A DNA stretch of 64,000 nucleotides from Struthio camelus (Eukaryota > Chordata > Aves > Struthioniformes > Struthionidae): contig NC_090942.1 of assembly GCF_040807025.1 (NCBI RefSeq), forward strand, positions 66,668,911 to 66,732,910, read 5' to 3'. Each line of letters opens with the position of its first letter. Position 1 is the stretch's first letter. A program made the translations under genes and the position numbers. The notes beneath the pieces were generated by a model. That model was not told the origin of the DNA, ran no database searches, and worked only from the letters and a program-made list of their open reading frames with translations. This document shows, piece after piece, positions 1-13,110 of this stretch.

Positions 1-497
1 TCCAGGACCGGGGATCCCAGCGCAAGAAAGACATGGTTTTACTGGAGCAAGTCCAGTAAAGGGCTATGACGATGGTTAAGGGACTGGAGGATCTCTCATT
101 TGAGGAGAGGTGGAGAGAGCTGGGCCTGTTCAGCCTGGAGAAGGAATGGCTCAGGGGGGATCTTATCGAAGTGTGTAAATGCCTAATGGGGGGAAGTAAA
201 GAAGACAGAACCAGATGCTTCTTGGTGGTATCCAGGGAAAGGATCAGAGGCAACTGGCACAAACTGAAATACAGCAAATTCCATTTAAACATAAGAAGAA
301 ACCCTTTTACTGTGACGGTGGTTGAACACTGTTACAGGTTGCGCAGAGATTTTATGGCATCTCCATTCCTGGAGATATTTAAAACCTAACTGACACAGTC
401 CTGACTAACCTGCTGTAGCTGACCCCTAGCTAGGGGAGTTTGGACTAGATGATCTCTAGAGGTCCCTTCTAATCTCAGCGATTCTGTGTTTCTATGA
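1..497 (+). mobile_element. CR1 LINE 3' fragment, old copy, cut by window start
   Basis: This is the 3' part of a CR1 retrotransposon that continues to the left of the window. Its longest open stretch (66-389, 107 codons) matches the C-terminal end of CR1 ORF2 and aligns residue for residue with the copy at 54.2-54.9 kb. Shared landmarks are [28 protein letters not shown] and a terminal LEIFK. A TAA at 57-59 lies in frame upstream of the ATG, and a TAA at 387-389 ends the frame early, so the ORF is dead. The 3' tail has the CR1 phrase 'ttggactagatgatctcta' and two copies of the 8-bp terminal repeat (attctgtg, then tttctatg, 481-496). Many substitutions relative to the 54 kb copy indicate an older insertion. 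Confidence 0.93.
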
Positions 498-3400
498 CTT
501 GAGGACTGCCTTTTTTCTGCTCTGCAAGCTGCTTAAGTTACCTTATGTGACAGAGAACTGCTCTCTCAAAAAAAGAGGGAGGAGTCCTAGTTGTTAATAG
601 TAAAACTGAGATTATTATTAATCTCTAGATGATATTTCATTCCAATATTTTAAGTTTGATTAGTATAACATCCAATAACACATAATAAGACAATATAACA
701 ACCTGAAGAGTAAACCTGATTACAAATAAATATCCTCAATGGGCTCCAAGACGAATATACACACTAACCATAGAAATGGCTTCCTTGAGCTATTTCTATG
801 TTTTTAAGGGCAAGAAGATATTCTGTGAACTATCTGAAAGGTAATTTCTCTTGTATTTGCAGGAAAACATCTATTAACTTATGACTTTATTGTGTTCATT
901 GTTGCCGTATAGATGACCCATTAGCAAGGAAAAACACGTCTTTTCTTCTGCATATATCAGGGGTTTTTTAAAGCAACAAAGATACATAGAAATAATTACA
1001 GATCTAAGAATGCCTGAAAACACAACAAGGCTCTAACTGTGCAAGATTTTTAAGGGCATTTAATTTTAAGCATCTTCTCACCTTGCTTGACAACTGATAG
1101 CACATAAAGTACTTGTTTGAACACCACCTAGCTAAATCATTACTATAACATATTCCTTCCTAAATTAAGATCCTCTGTGCTGTATTTACCTGTGACAACT
1201 ATCACCTCTTGATGTGATCAAATGCACCTTTTCAATGTGCATGTTCTGTGCCACACATGATATTCAATGAATGATTTGAATCATCTAGCTCTCAGGGTCA
1301 TTTTTGTTACAGATTTATTCATGCTGAGGGTGATAAAGCAGATGAGGATCAACCGAGGGACTGAGGGGAAAAAAGGGATGGGAAAAGAGCTGTGGTAATA
1401 ACAGATATCAGGCCCTAGATATATACATACAATCTTCAGAGAACTGAGAGCATTCTGGCCTTTGACAGCACTGTCAAAGGCAGTAGCTGATCTGTATAAG
1501 AAAATGTTTTTTCTAGCATTCTTGTTTCAGGATCTTGAGAAGTTGTTTAATCATTTATTGAGCTGTTCCATATATCCTCATAATGAATAGTTAATGCTGT
1601 GATATTAAACGTCTGATGGCAGTAAAGTAAAAGTTCCCAGAGTTTCAATTATTATGAGATATGCCCTTTACTCTTCATTTTTAGAGTGCCCTCTTAAAGG
1701 TGTACATAGAAATCCTCATAGGTGCTATAGGTACCTATTTTATCATAAAGTCCCCATTAGCTTAGATACATTAAGTTTGTTTTGGCAGACGGACAGTGTG
1801 TGTGATGAGGAAGCTAAATGACATCATATAAGACTGAAACTGAATAGTGTAGTGCTTAAGGGGTAAAACTCAGATGGCAACTCTCAGACTTTAGGGGGAA
1901 GATAAACTGTCTTTGTTGAAAATCCAACCTGTTGAAATGGATGTTTTTAATCTCATTAAGTTAAAAAAAGAAGAAAAAAACAAGCGGAAACCTTTGAATA
2001 CCTCAAAGTTTTAGGATTTCTTCCCTTTGAAAAAGATTTGTGGTCAAAAAATACAATCTTTTTTTTTTTTTTCTCATGAGTTCCTTCAATTATTTTTGTT
2101 CATATAGGTGAACAAAGTCTGGATTACTTCCTGAAATGTCTGACAGATCTCATGTCCATGGCTACCAAAATAAGGAAAATATATACTGACTGTAAGATTT
2201 GACTTTATTTTACAGCTCTGTTATGCAAGTGAATAACCATATGGGGTCTATTACTATTTCACACTTAAAGCAACCCATATTTTGAGCTGCAGGGGAATAT
2301 CTATATTTCCAGTGCCAGGTGTTTCATTATGTAGGGTAGATCTTGGGTTTTTTTTCATAACGTTCTACTGCTTGCATGGTTTTGAGTTGCATGTCTGACA
2401 ATGAGGAAACTTTGTTAAGTTTGGAGATTTCATTTGAATAAGATTCCCGAAAACTGAATCTTTTTCTGAACTCACTGGGAACAGTGTTGCTTGGTTACTT
2501 TCAGTTTCCAGGTATTCATGGCTTGGCTAGAAATAAGTGCATCTTATTTTGTGTATATTTCAGCACTTCTTATTTCAGTCAGAACTGGAAACAAGTAGCA
2601 CAGGAGCAAACAACTGTGGCAAAAATAAGTTATTTAAAAATTAAATAGCTTTATATTTCTGTCTCCATGCTTTGCTTTTCTATAGTGAATAAAGCTCATT
2701 TTAAGAGCAGCCGTTGGTATTAGGCACAATATTAAATATTTGTGGAAAACTTAAAAATCAAAGTCATGGTTTCAAAAGCATTTTAAGTAACCTGATTGTC
2801 TCCTTCCATGAGTCAGTTGCACCTAGGATTTTCAGGGTACATCAGAAGGTAGAACCTTAAAACAGTCCAGTTTAGGGTTCCCATAATTCTGCTCCTTTCC
2901 CTGCTCCAAGGCATCTAGTCCTGCTCCCTTCTCTGGGCTGATCTTGGTGTTTGTGTGATTGGCTGAGGAGAGACTGTAAAACAGCTGAGCCAGGGAAAAC
3001 TTGATGATTGTTTTTGGGAGGATGCTTGGTGATGCTGCTAGTTTTTCCTTGCTGAACCCGTGATGGCACTGGCATCAGTGCAAAGGAATGGGTTGGACTA
3101 TGTGACTCCAGGTGACAGCTCCAAAATGGATCATGTGCGGCCTCCATGCAGCTGCACACCAAATTATTTCAGTGTTGTTATTAAAATGTGTTTGCAAGCT
3201 AAGTAAGGGTGAGAGACAATACCTGGATTCAGCAAACAGGCTTGACATTGAGACACTCAAGCTCCCTAAACATAGTATTAAAGAACATGGTTAAAACACT
3301 CGAAGATTAGGAAAGATAAGGATTAAAGCGTGGTTTAAATTCAGCTTCCTGTTGCATTATTTTGTAGTTTTGTGTAAAACAGTCAGTTTGGAACACTAGG

Positions 3401-5869
3401 AGGAACTAACAAGAAGTGTAACAAGAAGTCCTGTAGTAGGTCAGAGCAACTACAGTTACTTGATAATCGACTAGATCAATTTCTTTTTGCTTTTTAAGTT
3501 TTTAATCTCATTTTATTTTACAACAAACTCTTATTTGCAAAGAGGGCCTTGGACTTAGGACAGGCTTTTCCTTGAACAGCTTTTGGAATGACACCATTTA
3601 TTTCTCTAGGGCAAGTGGAGCACTTTTGTCTTCAAAGACACAGGCCAACTGGCAGCGCCCCAGCTCTGCAGTTAACTCTTTCTAGTCACATGGTCGCACA
3701 GTCTTCATGGCTTTGTGGGTGATCCAGTATATTCCGAATCCCAAGTGAATCAGTGGTGATAAGGGTAAGCAAGAGGGTGCTTTGCTATGTACTTTGCATC
3801 TGATGTTTGGAAGGTCCCCGGCGAGAGAATTAACATAGTGGCTGCTGGAGAGCACCAGCCATTTCATTGTGACTTATAGAAGTGAATCTCATTAAAAACT
3901 TGACCTGCAGGTGAATAAAAATCTTGTCTCTCATTATAAATGACATCTATGAAGTGCAGCTTTGCTTCTTAGCAGGAGAAGGGGCAGTCTAACTCAATAC
4001 TAATTCAGCAGCCTCATCCTGTCCTGCGACGCAGAGTGATGAATTGCGCGTTCTTCTTCTGCTGTGGATGTAACACATCTTTCTCAAGCAGAAAAGTGCT
4101 TTAGTCTAATGTGTGGGTTTAGTTTTCCCATCATTCTTTCTGCTCTGAAGAATATGTTTCTGAGCTATAGCAAAGACATTTAAATTTTTCCAGGAGACTT
4201 TGGCTAGAAGAAATGATTGAGAAGTGGACAGCTTTAAAGAGCTTGTAGCACTAATTGCTTCATTTCCTATTACAGCTATTCTTTCTGATGGTCCATAACA
4301 TATAAGATTTATTTCTGTGTTATAAACTCAGGGGCTGGGTGCAACATGAAAACCCTATTATCACCTGATTCAGAACCCACCTTGGTTGGGAAGGTTTTAG
4401 GCACTGACCGGAGTCAGTGGGGATTTGATCAATCTCTGACTGCCAAGTCCACCTCTTCATGCAATGCTGTTGGAAAGGAGAGCTGTTTTTTCCCCAAACT
4501 GCAGATTTGGTAAAAGATTTTTTTTTTTTAGCTCATTCTTTCCGGAGAGAGCTTTGGTGTTTTTTTGAGAATTCCAGACAAGAATTTCTCTTCCATGCAA
4601 GTAAGCAGCTCAGTGGTTTGGCTACTTAGGACCAGTTGAAAGAAAAAGAGCAATGGAAGTCAGTAAAAAGCATAGAGAAGCGCAGTTCTACAGGTTATCT
4701 TTTACAAAGACCTGCTTCTAGACTTAAGTTTCAGTATTATGCAGTGAGAGTTTGCACAGGCTTGCAGAGGCAATTTGACTTTCTGAAACCTTGTTAAAAT
4801 TATCCTACATATAGGAGTGGTACCTCTTCAGAGAAAAAGTGTCCTCAACCTTAGAAGTGAAACACGCAGGTGGGGTTTCCTTTGTGGTCACATACACGTT
4901 CCCCTGATCTAAAAATAACAAGCAATAGTAGTTTTGGCTGTAGTCACCAACTTATTCTCAAGTTCAGGCAATTTGCCTGTGCTTCATAAGTGATGGGACA
5001 CCTGGAACTGGACCAGCATCAGCTGACAAATGTCTTGCAAGCACATTCTCTCTTAGAAAGCCTGGAAAGCTGAGCAGAAACTGAATGCAAGTGTTAATCA
5101 GCAGCAAAAGGATAATTATCCGAGTTCTGGGTTTTCTTTTTTTCTGTTGCAACCTTCACTGACCTGTAACTGGTGTTAGTTCATTTCTCATTCTGCACTG
5201 ATCTCTCTGTGCATTTCAAATGGCTTTGGGGAGTGTCTCTCCGGTTAAGTAGAACCCTAGGGATTCTCCAGCCTTTAAAGAAAATTACAAAAGCCTTTGC
5301 ATGTTGTGCAATTACCTCTCCCTTTGTTTTCTTAAAAAAATGCATCTCCCTAGCAGGACACCATAATTAGCACGTCAATATCACAATGTCACTCTGTAGG
5401 AGAGACCTTCATACCTAACATCACAGTCCAAGGTTATACACTGATAGGCAAAGCTACATTAAAAAAAGTTGTTTGCACAAGTACTTTCAGGGGAAGTAAG
5501 CAGTGAGTAGGTTGTTCACTTCTGTCATGACTGCAGAATCTGTTACAGGAAGGAAAACAATTATGATTTAGATTGAAAGGTGTTTAAAAGTGGACCTCTC
5601 CCCAATTTCCTCCCCAACACTCTACCCACTGCTCCTGCTCAGCAAAGTCCTCTCAAGTAAGAGACAACCTCTTCTGCATAATTAGCATTACCTGGAAACT
5701 GGTTTCCCTTTTCCAGCTGGGCTGTCACCTGGCTTTAAGCAGTGGGGCCCTAGCAATGACATCCTCATTTTCTATTTATTTTTCAGCATTTGCATCTTCA
5801 CTAATGAATGTTTTTTCCTGGTATGCATAAGGTGTATAGATAGTGAGCCCCTTCTGAGAAAAAAAAACC
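498..5869. other. Unannotated non-coding stretch, AT-rich
   Basis: No gene is recognisable. All open frames are under 100 codons, lie on both strands and resemble no family I know. The stretch contains a short hairpin (1458-1481), a 14-T run (2059-2072) and scattered A or T runs. A phrase near 3085-3125 (ggttggactatgtgactcca) faintly resembles a CR1 tail but is too short to call. Confidence 0.6.
1458..1481. repeat. Perfect inverted repeat, 11-bp arms
   Basis: The arm gcctttgacag at 1458-1468 is followed by a 2-base spacer (ca) and its exact reverse complement ctgtcaaaggc at 1471-1481. No neighbouring gene gives it a role. It could be a chance cruciform or a dyad protein-binding site. Confidence 0.7.
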
Positions 5870-5922
5870 ACACATATATATATATATATATTTATTTATT
5901 TATTTATTTATATATATATATA
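5870..5922. repeat. Composite (TA)n-(TTTA)n-(TA)n microsatellite
   Basis: After an A-run and a short CA stretch, about ten TA units are followed by about five TTTA units (5890-5911) and about six more TA units. The outer TA blocks are self-complementary, so the tract can fold back on itself. Confidence 0.9.
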
Positions 5923-6931
5923 AAAAACTTTAAAAACATATCATTCTGGGAAACATCCTAGGGCAATGATATGACATTGATGTAATGTTTTTTTCTGAAG
6001 AATAAATGTTCTAATTAAAGCCTCTCTCCAGTTCTTGATCAGCTGACTTGTACCAGAAGTTAGAAATATATCTGTATCTTTCAGCTTGCATACCGGAAAA
6101 AAAAAGAGAACAATATTTTTGAAAGCTCTGATCCTGTTTATGCATCTACATATACTGCCAGAGGAGATAACACTCTTCTGATAAGAGGTAAGTGAAACCA
6201 AACAATCAGTACAATAGAGAACAGCAACACTCAGAATCTAGCAAAAGAACAGTTTTCTCAAAGCAGCTGCTCCATTTCTAATCTCTCAGCCATGACTCTG
6301 CAGGGAGATCAGGACAAGTTTGGGAACTACAGTTCATAACTCTGCAGCAAACTAAAAATCATGGACTACATGAAAGCAGCGTACCTTCTATTTCTCTTTG
6401 AAATTGTTTAATTGAATATCATAACTAGGCTGTCACTTAGCAGGATTATTTTCTGCCTCTTCTCAGCCAATGTATAGACTTTAGCTCTGTTTTTGGCCTG
6501 GTGGAAAATCTGTGTGTTCCAAATCTTGTCTTGTTTACTTTTCTAATGCACTCAGTTGGTTTTATACAAAATATTACCTATCCTTTCAAACTTCAACTCT
6601 CAGAAAAGATTAACAGTACTGATGACATTGCAGTTTTTGTTGTTGATGAACCAGCTACTCTGTCTCTGCAAGAAAGTTAGTTCAGAAGATGCCTGCAGTA
6701 AGATATTAAAGGAAGTCTGGGTAGTATATGCCTAATCCTGAGCAGCAGAATTCTCTCCCCTTGTTTATGTGACAGAATACAAGAAGCTAGGGCATACTTG
6801 TAACTGGATCAGACTGCGTCTTCCTCACAAACAAAAATTCCTTCAGGTCATAAGGCTAAATCAAAACTGAATACAAAAATTAACTAGAACAAGATAAATA
6901 CATGAAGTTTTAGAGTGCATAAAAGTGCCAG

Positions 6932-7090
6932 GCTAGACATCTGGACACATGGGTTCCCAGCTCTGCTACTGATATGCTTGTAATTTTGGCCAAGGCATTT
7001 GTCCTCTTTGTGACTCAGTTTTCTCATCTGTAAACTGGAAATGAGGGTACCAACCTCCTTTTCTGAGTTCTTTAAAGAACAAAATTACAC
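6932..7090 (+). mobile_element. MIR-like ancient SINE, sense orientation
   Basis: The sequence follows the core and 3' half of the amniote MIR (CORE-SINE) consensus in order. It begins with a 'ggacacatgggttcccagct' phrase, continues with 'ctctgctact', then a 'ggccaaggcattt' phrase (MIR: tgggcaag.cact). It ends with 'tgactcagttttctcatct' and 'gtaaactggaaatgag'. MIR elements predate the split of amniote lineages and are normally badly decayed in birds, so this copy is fairly well kept. The family assignment rests on remembered consensus structure, not a search. An RNA polymerase III B-box-like portion should lie at the 5' end, but I cannot define it confidently. Confidence 0.75.
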
Positions 7091-7438
7091 ATAGCTATTG
7101 AACTCCCCAGGGCCTGTGCAAGAAGGCCAGGTACCTAGCTCAGGGTCCTGCTCTGGAAGGGTCTAAAAGTTCCTTTTTGATGTCCCAAACATTCTTCTGG
7201 GTCTAGAACTGCATGTCCTTTGAAGGTCTTCGTACCTCATGCCCTTTGGTTGCACCTCATCTGTAATTATGTCATGAGGGAGCAGTTGATCGGCTTGTTC
7301 ATTCTGAGATGTTTTTTCCTTCCTTCCCTGCTAAGAACTTGTGACAATGAAAGATCATTGATCCCTGAACACGTCCTCCCTTCCCCTCTGCTTTGGTGCT
7401 AACAGCTTCAGAGGATCCTCAGCCTTGGCAACCTCCCA

Positions 7439-7473
7439 CTGCTGCAGCTGCTGCTGCTGCTGCTGCTGCTGCT
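7439..7473 (+). repeat. (CTG)n trinucleotide repeat
   Basis: A pure run of eight CTG units plus two bases spans 7448-7473, preceded by an interrupted ctgctgcag. No surrounding reading frame is recognisable as a gene, so there is no evidence that it encodes a leucine, alanine or serine run. Confidence 0.92.
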
Positions 7474-7589
7474 ACTAAAGGAAACCAGAATATTCAAACA
7501 AGCAAACGCACAATTTTAGTTACAGTAGCTCCTAGGGGCTCTGGCTGAGATAGAAGGCCTCCAGCTGATGCTGATGCTTTATTCATACA

Positions 7590-7806
7590 TAGAATGAGAG
7601 ATGATGTCCCTGCTCCAAACGCTGTGCAGTCTAACAAGGCAAATCAAATCACACAAGGAAAGAAGTACACTAGTAACAATTTTCAGGCAGCAGGCTGAGA
7701 CACAGAAAAATGAAGTGATTTGCCAAGGACAGAGCTGGGAGCCGGCAGGAGAGCCTGGAACTGCCTTTGGATTCCCAAGGACCAGCCCTGGCTTTCTGCC
7801 CTAGTC
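7590..7806 (-). mobile_element. Ancient MIR/L3-like repeat, antisense orientation
   Basis: The + strand reads like a reverse-complemented MIR or L3-type amniote repeat. It has 'gatgtccctgctccaaacg...cagtctaacaagg', then 'ggctgagacacagaaaaatg', 'aagtgatttgccaaggacag' and 'agctgggag'. These follow the familiar order of the MIR antisense strand (gaaactgaggcacagag, aagtgacttgcccaaggtca, agagccggga). It lies about 0.5 kb from the sense MIR-like copy at 6.93-7.09 kb, in the opposite orientation. Overlapping open frames of up to 135 codons on both strands are incidental. The exact subfamily is not determinable by eye. Confidence 0.6.
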
Positions 7807-10800
7807 TGCTTCGCAGTGGTGTTTGGTCACACTGTTGTATCGTTTTGCCTCCTAAGAGGAGAGCTGGGTACGCAGAGAAAGCAGTGTTGCAAGCCCTTTC
7901 TGAATGAAAAGCTATTTCTGACTCTGACGTGTTTAAATCAGGGGGAGTATCTTTTCCCTTTCCAGTCTCCTTATGCCTCATTCTTTCATTTTTTTTCTTT
8001 CCCTTTTGTTTTTTAGGCCTGCACTTTGTATCTCTATATTTGATTATGTTCTCCAGAGGTAAGTGTTTCTTCTTCACCTAACACATGCTGCTTACTTGTG
8101 GATGAGCGGAGGACAGCAGTGTAGCAAGGAAGAAATACACAGAAAACAGGCCCCAGAGAGCTGCAGCCAGCCTTCCAAGGAGGGCTCTGGTATGTACACA
8201 GCTCACAGCTCTCCTGGCTTTGCTCTGCTACTTTCAAGGTACATTTTCTATTCTCTGTACCCCTCTCCAATCAAGTCATCAGCTGAATCTGTCACCAACT
8301 GACCCATAATTGCCTCATAGAAGTGCTTGTAGAGTGCTGGTGCCATTTTTTTTTTCTCCAGTAATAATTGATTCCCTGCGATATAGTTTGCCTTAGCTGT
8401 AATTTTGGTCACGCTGGAATAACTTGACACTGCTATTAGCTGGAAACAAAAGCTACTTGTTCATGTCTTTATGTCTCCCCTCCATGTCTGCTGCTGTTTA
8501 CAATTCCACCTGTTCTCCCCCATCTTGCAGTAATCTGATCATTTTATCAGCTTTTCTGCCTTGTTTCTGAGAGGCTGTACGTTCACCAGAAAAGAAAGAA
8601 TCCTGAACAGAGATATACTCTATAGGTCTGGACCTATATCGAGTAATTTATTAACAGCAGTATCACTGCTGGAAACAAGTCATCACCAACGAGAAGGGGG
8701 CATGATCTTCCCCTCTGAACTGTAAAGCAACAGTAAGGCCCAGCACTGGATACTAATGGTTTTATATAGGTCTTGTTGTCCTCAGTGTCTGTTCTGAAGA
8801 ACGAGAGGAAATCTGCTTCCACAGGAAAGCATTTTCAGCAGGGTCCATAGAGGTATCTCTATGTCCCCACAAAGGGGCTATGCAACTCCTTAGGTATTTT
8901 GATGCTGATATTCACCAGAACGACTCCAGCCTTAAAAGTGCCTTCATGCACAAGAAGGCCATCACTGCAGTCTTGCTCTACTGTGCAGTCATAGTGCTAA
9001 CTCTTGCTGCGGCCAAACTCCTCTTTGCTGTTACAGTACTGAGGATCTCAACACCCGTGTTTGTGAATCAGACCTTGGAGTCTTTTTTTCGAATCAGATT
9101 TCTGTTTTAGTCTCACAAAGGCAAAACAGAGTTTAGTTAAAACTTTGTTGCTCCACAGGCTGCGGAGGAAAGACCCTGCCGCTCTCCTTTTGCTAAAGTG
9201 CATTATTTGTAGAATACTGCTGTCGATAAACTACTACTACCATTCTCATATCCCATACAATTCCTGTATCAGAGTCCCTCTCTCCAGTGCAGAGTGAAGT
9301 ACATATAGTCTGGAGACCTTTCCTGTGACTTTTGAGTCCTACAGTCTGATGAATACATTAGCTCTCTGGTTCATACCAAATGATATTAAAAGTCATTTCC
9401 TTGATTCCCAAAATTGCTAATGGACTGAGCTTGAGCTGTCTTATAGACTTCCTCTGCTTCAGTGATCAAAAATCACTGTGTTGACTAGAAGCCAGAACAA
9501 CAACAACACTTTTCATTTTTCAGAGAGAAAGGTGTGTGGGACTGCAAGTCTTCAAAGCCATGGTCTGTGGTCCAAGAGCCAAAACCAGTTACAAAACTTT
9601 CAACTGTTTGGATGAAATGCTGCAGCTCATCTTGCTACTGCTTATTCTTCAATAATAAGATAAATAGTCACTTGTAATAAGGCTTATCTCTTTAAATTTT
9701 TCTCTGCCTGTAACAGGGAAGAAGCTAAAAAGCCACAGTGATATCACAGATTTAGACTAGCTACCAGATTTACAGTCCTGTGAATTGTTCACATAGCCAA
9801 GTGATGCATCACTCAAATATGTAAATAAGTTTTCCATGGGGAGCTCTTGGAGTCTGTCTCGGAGGAATAATTTTGCTTAAAAAGCACAGAACAGCTCTGT
9901 TATTGCAACTTTATGGAACTTGTCCCTTCAGGCTTTTTTAGTCCAAAAAGCTGTGCAGTCCTGGCCAGGCTCTCTGATGGTCTAGCAGATGTGCTCAGCT
10001 ACAGACCCTACTTTTCTAGCTTTTCTAATGCTCCTCTCCCAGCTGGGAGGCCTCTGTTAGAGGCTGCTGCTGCCCTTCACAAAGAATGGGGCACTTGTAT
10101 TTTTTCAGGGAAGTGGCTGAGGACATCTGGGTTGAGCACAGCGAGGATGATTCTCAAATGCAACATTCACGGGAGTAAATTATAGTAATTCAGCCTTTGG
10201 CTTGCTTTGAAGTCGGTGCCATCACACTACGTCAGTAGCGGTTCCTTTTCTTACCACAAATGCAATGTGAGTTGACCCTTGAAATGGCTATTCTTCCTTC
10301 TATGCCAGCAGTTTCCTTCCTGACAGGGAACTATGGCATCGTTTTGCTATTATTTTTAAAGCTCTCCCACCCCTCCCTTTGTCTTCAAAACATTGGGATT
10401 TAGAGATGTTCAAGGTCTGACTTTTTGTGACAGCACCAAGAACTACATTGAAGGGGTGAATTCGAAATTTCAGGTTGCTTATTAAGTTTATAGAGATTTT
10501 AGAAGTAGATTCAGTTCAGAGAAAACAGGCAGGAAAAGCTAGTCTTGTATGCACTGAAAAGGGGGAAGAGGAGGCATCAGAATAGCAGACAAGACAGAAG
10601 CTGGAGAGATGAACAGAAATTAAATGAAATCAGGATTTAATACTTCTAAATTTCTTTAGTTTAATGTACATAAAAGTACTAAATCCTAAAACACAACACT
10701 TTCCTGACAATGACCACGTTATTAAGAAGCACGGCTCTTGGGGCAAAAAGGATGCATATGCTCACTGTCATTACTCTAGCCTTATGCTTGAGATATCTCT

Positions 10801-12849
10801 ACTTTTGCTCCCACCTCAAGCAACTGCTATTACAAGCCACACAGAGGCACACACAGAGGAACTAAGAAGATAGAAGTAGGTATTATTTCAGGCCACAGAC
10901 AGAACAAGTTTCGCATGCAGATGGCCTTCGTTGAAGTCTGACTTTCTTTCAGTGCCTATCAGCATGGCTATATATCTTTCTGAGTTACTGTGACAAGAGC
11001 TGAGAATGGATGGATGGCTGTTTTACTGCAGTTCTTGATAGCGTTTTTCAGAGATTAGGGCTGTTTTGGAAAGACGTTAGTTTTAGAGTCTGCTCTCTGA
11101 AGTTATTTGAGATTAGCAAGTAACACTAGCTACTCCGATATCTCCTTCAAAGATGATAGCAGCTGAAGGAAAATCAGTCATAAAGGAGAACTGAATTTGG
11201 TTTCTTATCACATTGTGTTCATTTAGGGAGCGCATTTGCAGACAACTGTCAGAGCCAACTTCATAGCATGCATTTCAACAATGAAAAAGGGCCGTGGTCA
11301 AACGAGAATAAACACAGACTCCTGAGTGTGATACATCTGCATTGGCATAACATGTAGCCTCTTTCATTGGTTGGAGAGAAATGAGATCAGCATTCAATAA
11401 AACCGGAAAATTGTCTTTGCTGCATTCACACTAATTATTATATTTTTAAAATCTTTTTCTAATATTCACTCTCCTTGCTGGCTTGCTAGCATTCTCGGTT
11501 TACTTTCTGGTCTCAGTCACTAGTCTCCCTGCCCCAGTGGAAAGTCATTTCCATTTAGCCAGTGAGGTGAATTTTGTGGGTGATTGCATAGAAGGATTAT
11601 AATGAATGGTGTTAGCATTAATCACTGTATTCTTGAATTAGTTTTATAAGGCACTGTCTGCAAAAAGAACAATCATTCATGTGACAAACCCAATCATAGC
11701 AGAAACTGCTAGAACCCTACCAACACCTGGAGAGAGTGGTTGCTTCAGTCCATACTGACTGGGGTCTTTCATTTTCATTTAAGAATACATTTCTCTTCCT
11801 TCTTACGTTCACGTCTGCTTAGCTATATTAGAATACTTAGTGAGGTCATGCTTTCTGTCGAACTTGTGTCACACCACATCCATTGAATCCAATGGTAAAT
11901 GAGAGTCAAACTATAAAAAATGTGGTCCTTAAACACTGCTAACAAGGGAAAAGTCACTTTGTCTGTCACTACGCATTCTCTTTCTCTTGCACTGCTCACT
12001 GCTGATACAGGAACTTCCCCTGGCCTCACTCTTGGGATAATTTTTACTCTGCTGTAACTTCTTGTGGTAGGTAATTACACAATCATATTTGCAGGAAAGG
12101 AAGATTGGTGGGGAGAGGTAGCATCTTTTATTAGCCTCACTGATCTATTTGGAAAAATCGGATGCGCTCTCAGGTTCTGAGTTGCTGCAGGTCGCTCTGT
12201 GCTTGAAAGCTTTTTATAGCTGGTCTGGAGAAAGATGCTAGTTCTGCTCCAAGCTTCACCACTTCTGGCCTTCACAGCTAGAACAGCAACACTGTTACAG
12301 CACACAGAGAATTGTAATTTCCTTCCCAGGTTTCCATAGGACAGGGGAATGATTACTGTACGCTCCATAAGTTGCTGGGAGGGAAGAGGCAACGTATTTT
12401 ATGTCAGTGGGCAACAGTTTCTCTTCAGCTGATGTCTGGTGTTGTCCTCTGCTCACTGCAATCCTTCTTGCTTCACGTCAGTTGAGATACAGCAGTGCTG
12501 AAGCTGGACTCTGAATTCTCCCACTTACATCTTAATACTGTTCCCAGACAACCCACCAGCAGACCAACAGCTTCTGTTGTGCTTAGACCAACATCGAAGA
12601 CACATTTCATAACTGTCAAGCTCTGGTATCAGTTCCGCAGGCATGCAAAATGGCTTTCCTTGCCCAGATATCTATATGCTGAACTCCCAGATTCTACAGA
12701 TGCCTTTTTTAAAGTCTTAATTTGCAACATCTAATTAGCTTGAGAAGAACAAAAGCCTAATGTTGAATCACTTACCTTTCTTAAGCAACCCTACATTGCT
12801 ACGTAGACGATCTTCTAGGATTTTAACAAGTCATTTTAAGGCCTGATGT
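7807..12849. other. Unannotated non-coding stretch
   Basis: No recognisable gene or dated repeat was found. Short ORFs (8880-9110, 9913-10185, 12075-12392 and others) lie on both strands without family resemblance. A small 7-bp-arm hairpin (cagtgat / atcactg) sits at 9460-9478. Confidence 0.55.
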
Positions 12850-13110
12850 GCACCAGGCAGTGCCTAGGTGTGAAGTAAGGGACAATCCTTGACCCAAAAT
12901 TTAGTGTTCAGTTTAATGGTACTAAATGCCTGAATGGACTTTTCTTTGTGCTCAGCTGAGCTTCTGCACCTTGACTACTTTACCTTACATATTGAAGAGA
13001 AACTTTATTGAAGAGAAACAGTAAGCAGGAGGCTGGAAAAAGAGAACAGTTTGTCCAAGGTCAAACAGCATGTTGGAGCCAGGACAGAACTCCCCCATCT
13101 CAGCCTAGGC
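12850..13110 (-). mobile_element. Ancient MIR/L3-like repeat, antisense, badly decayed
   Basis: The + strand has 'caccaggcagtgcc', then 'gggacaatccttgacccaaa', then 'gtttgtccaaggtcaaacag' with 'ggagccaggacagaactc'. This is the same order of landmarks as the repeat at 7.6-7.8 kb. A local duplication of tattgaagagaaac occurs inside it (12990-13003 and 13006-13019). Outer boundaries are approximate. Confidence 0.5.

Noticed and set aside
3085..3130. Phrase resembling a CR1 tail (ggttggactatgtgactcca)
   Set aside because: Only about 20 informative bases match, with no upstream ORF2 remnant and no terminal 8-bp repeat.
7670..8077. 135-codon minus-strand ORF
   Set aside because: It overlaps an ancient MIR/L3-like repeat and its N-terminal part is a Lys-rich run read from a T-rich tract.
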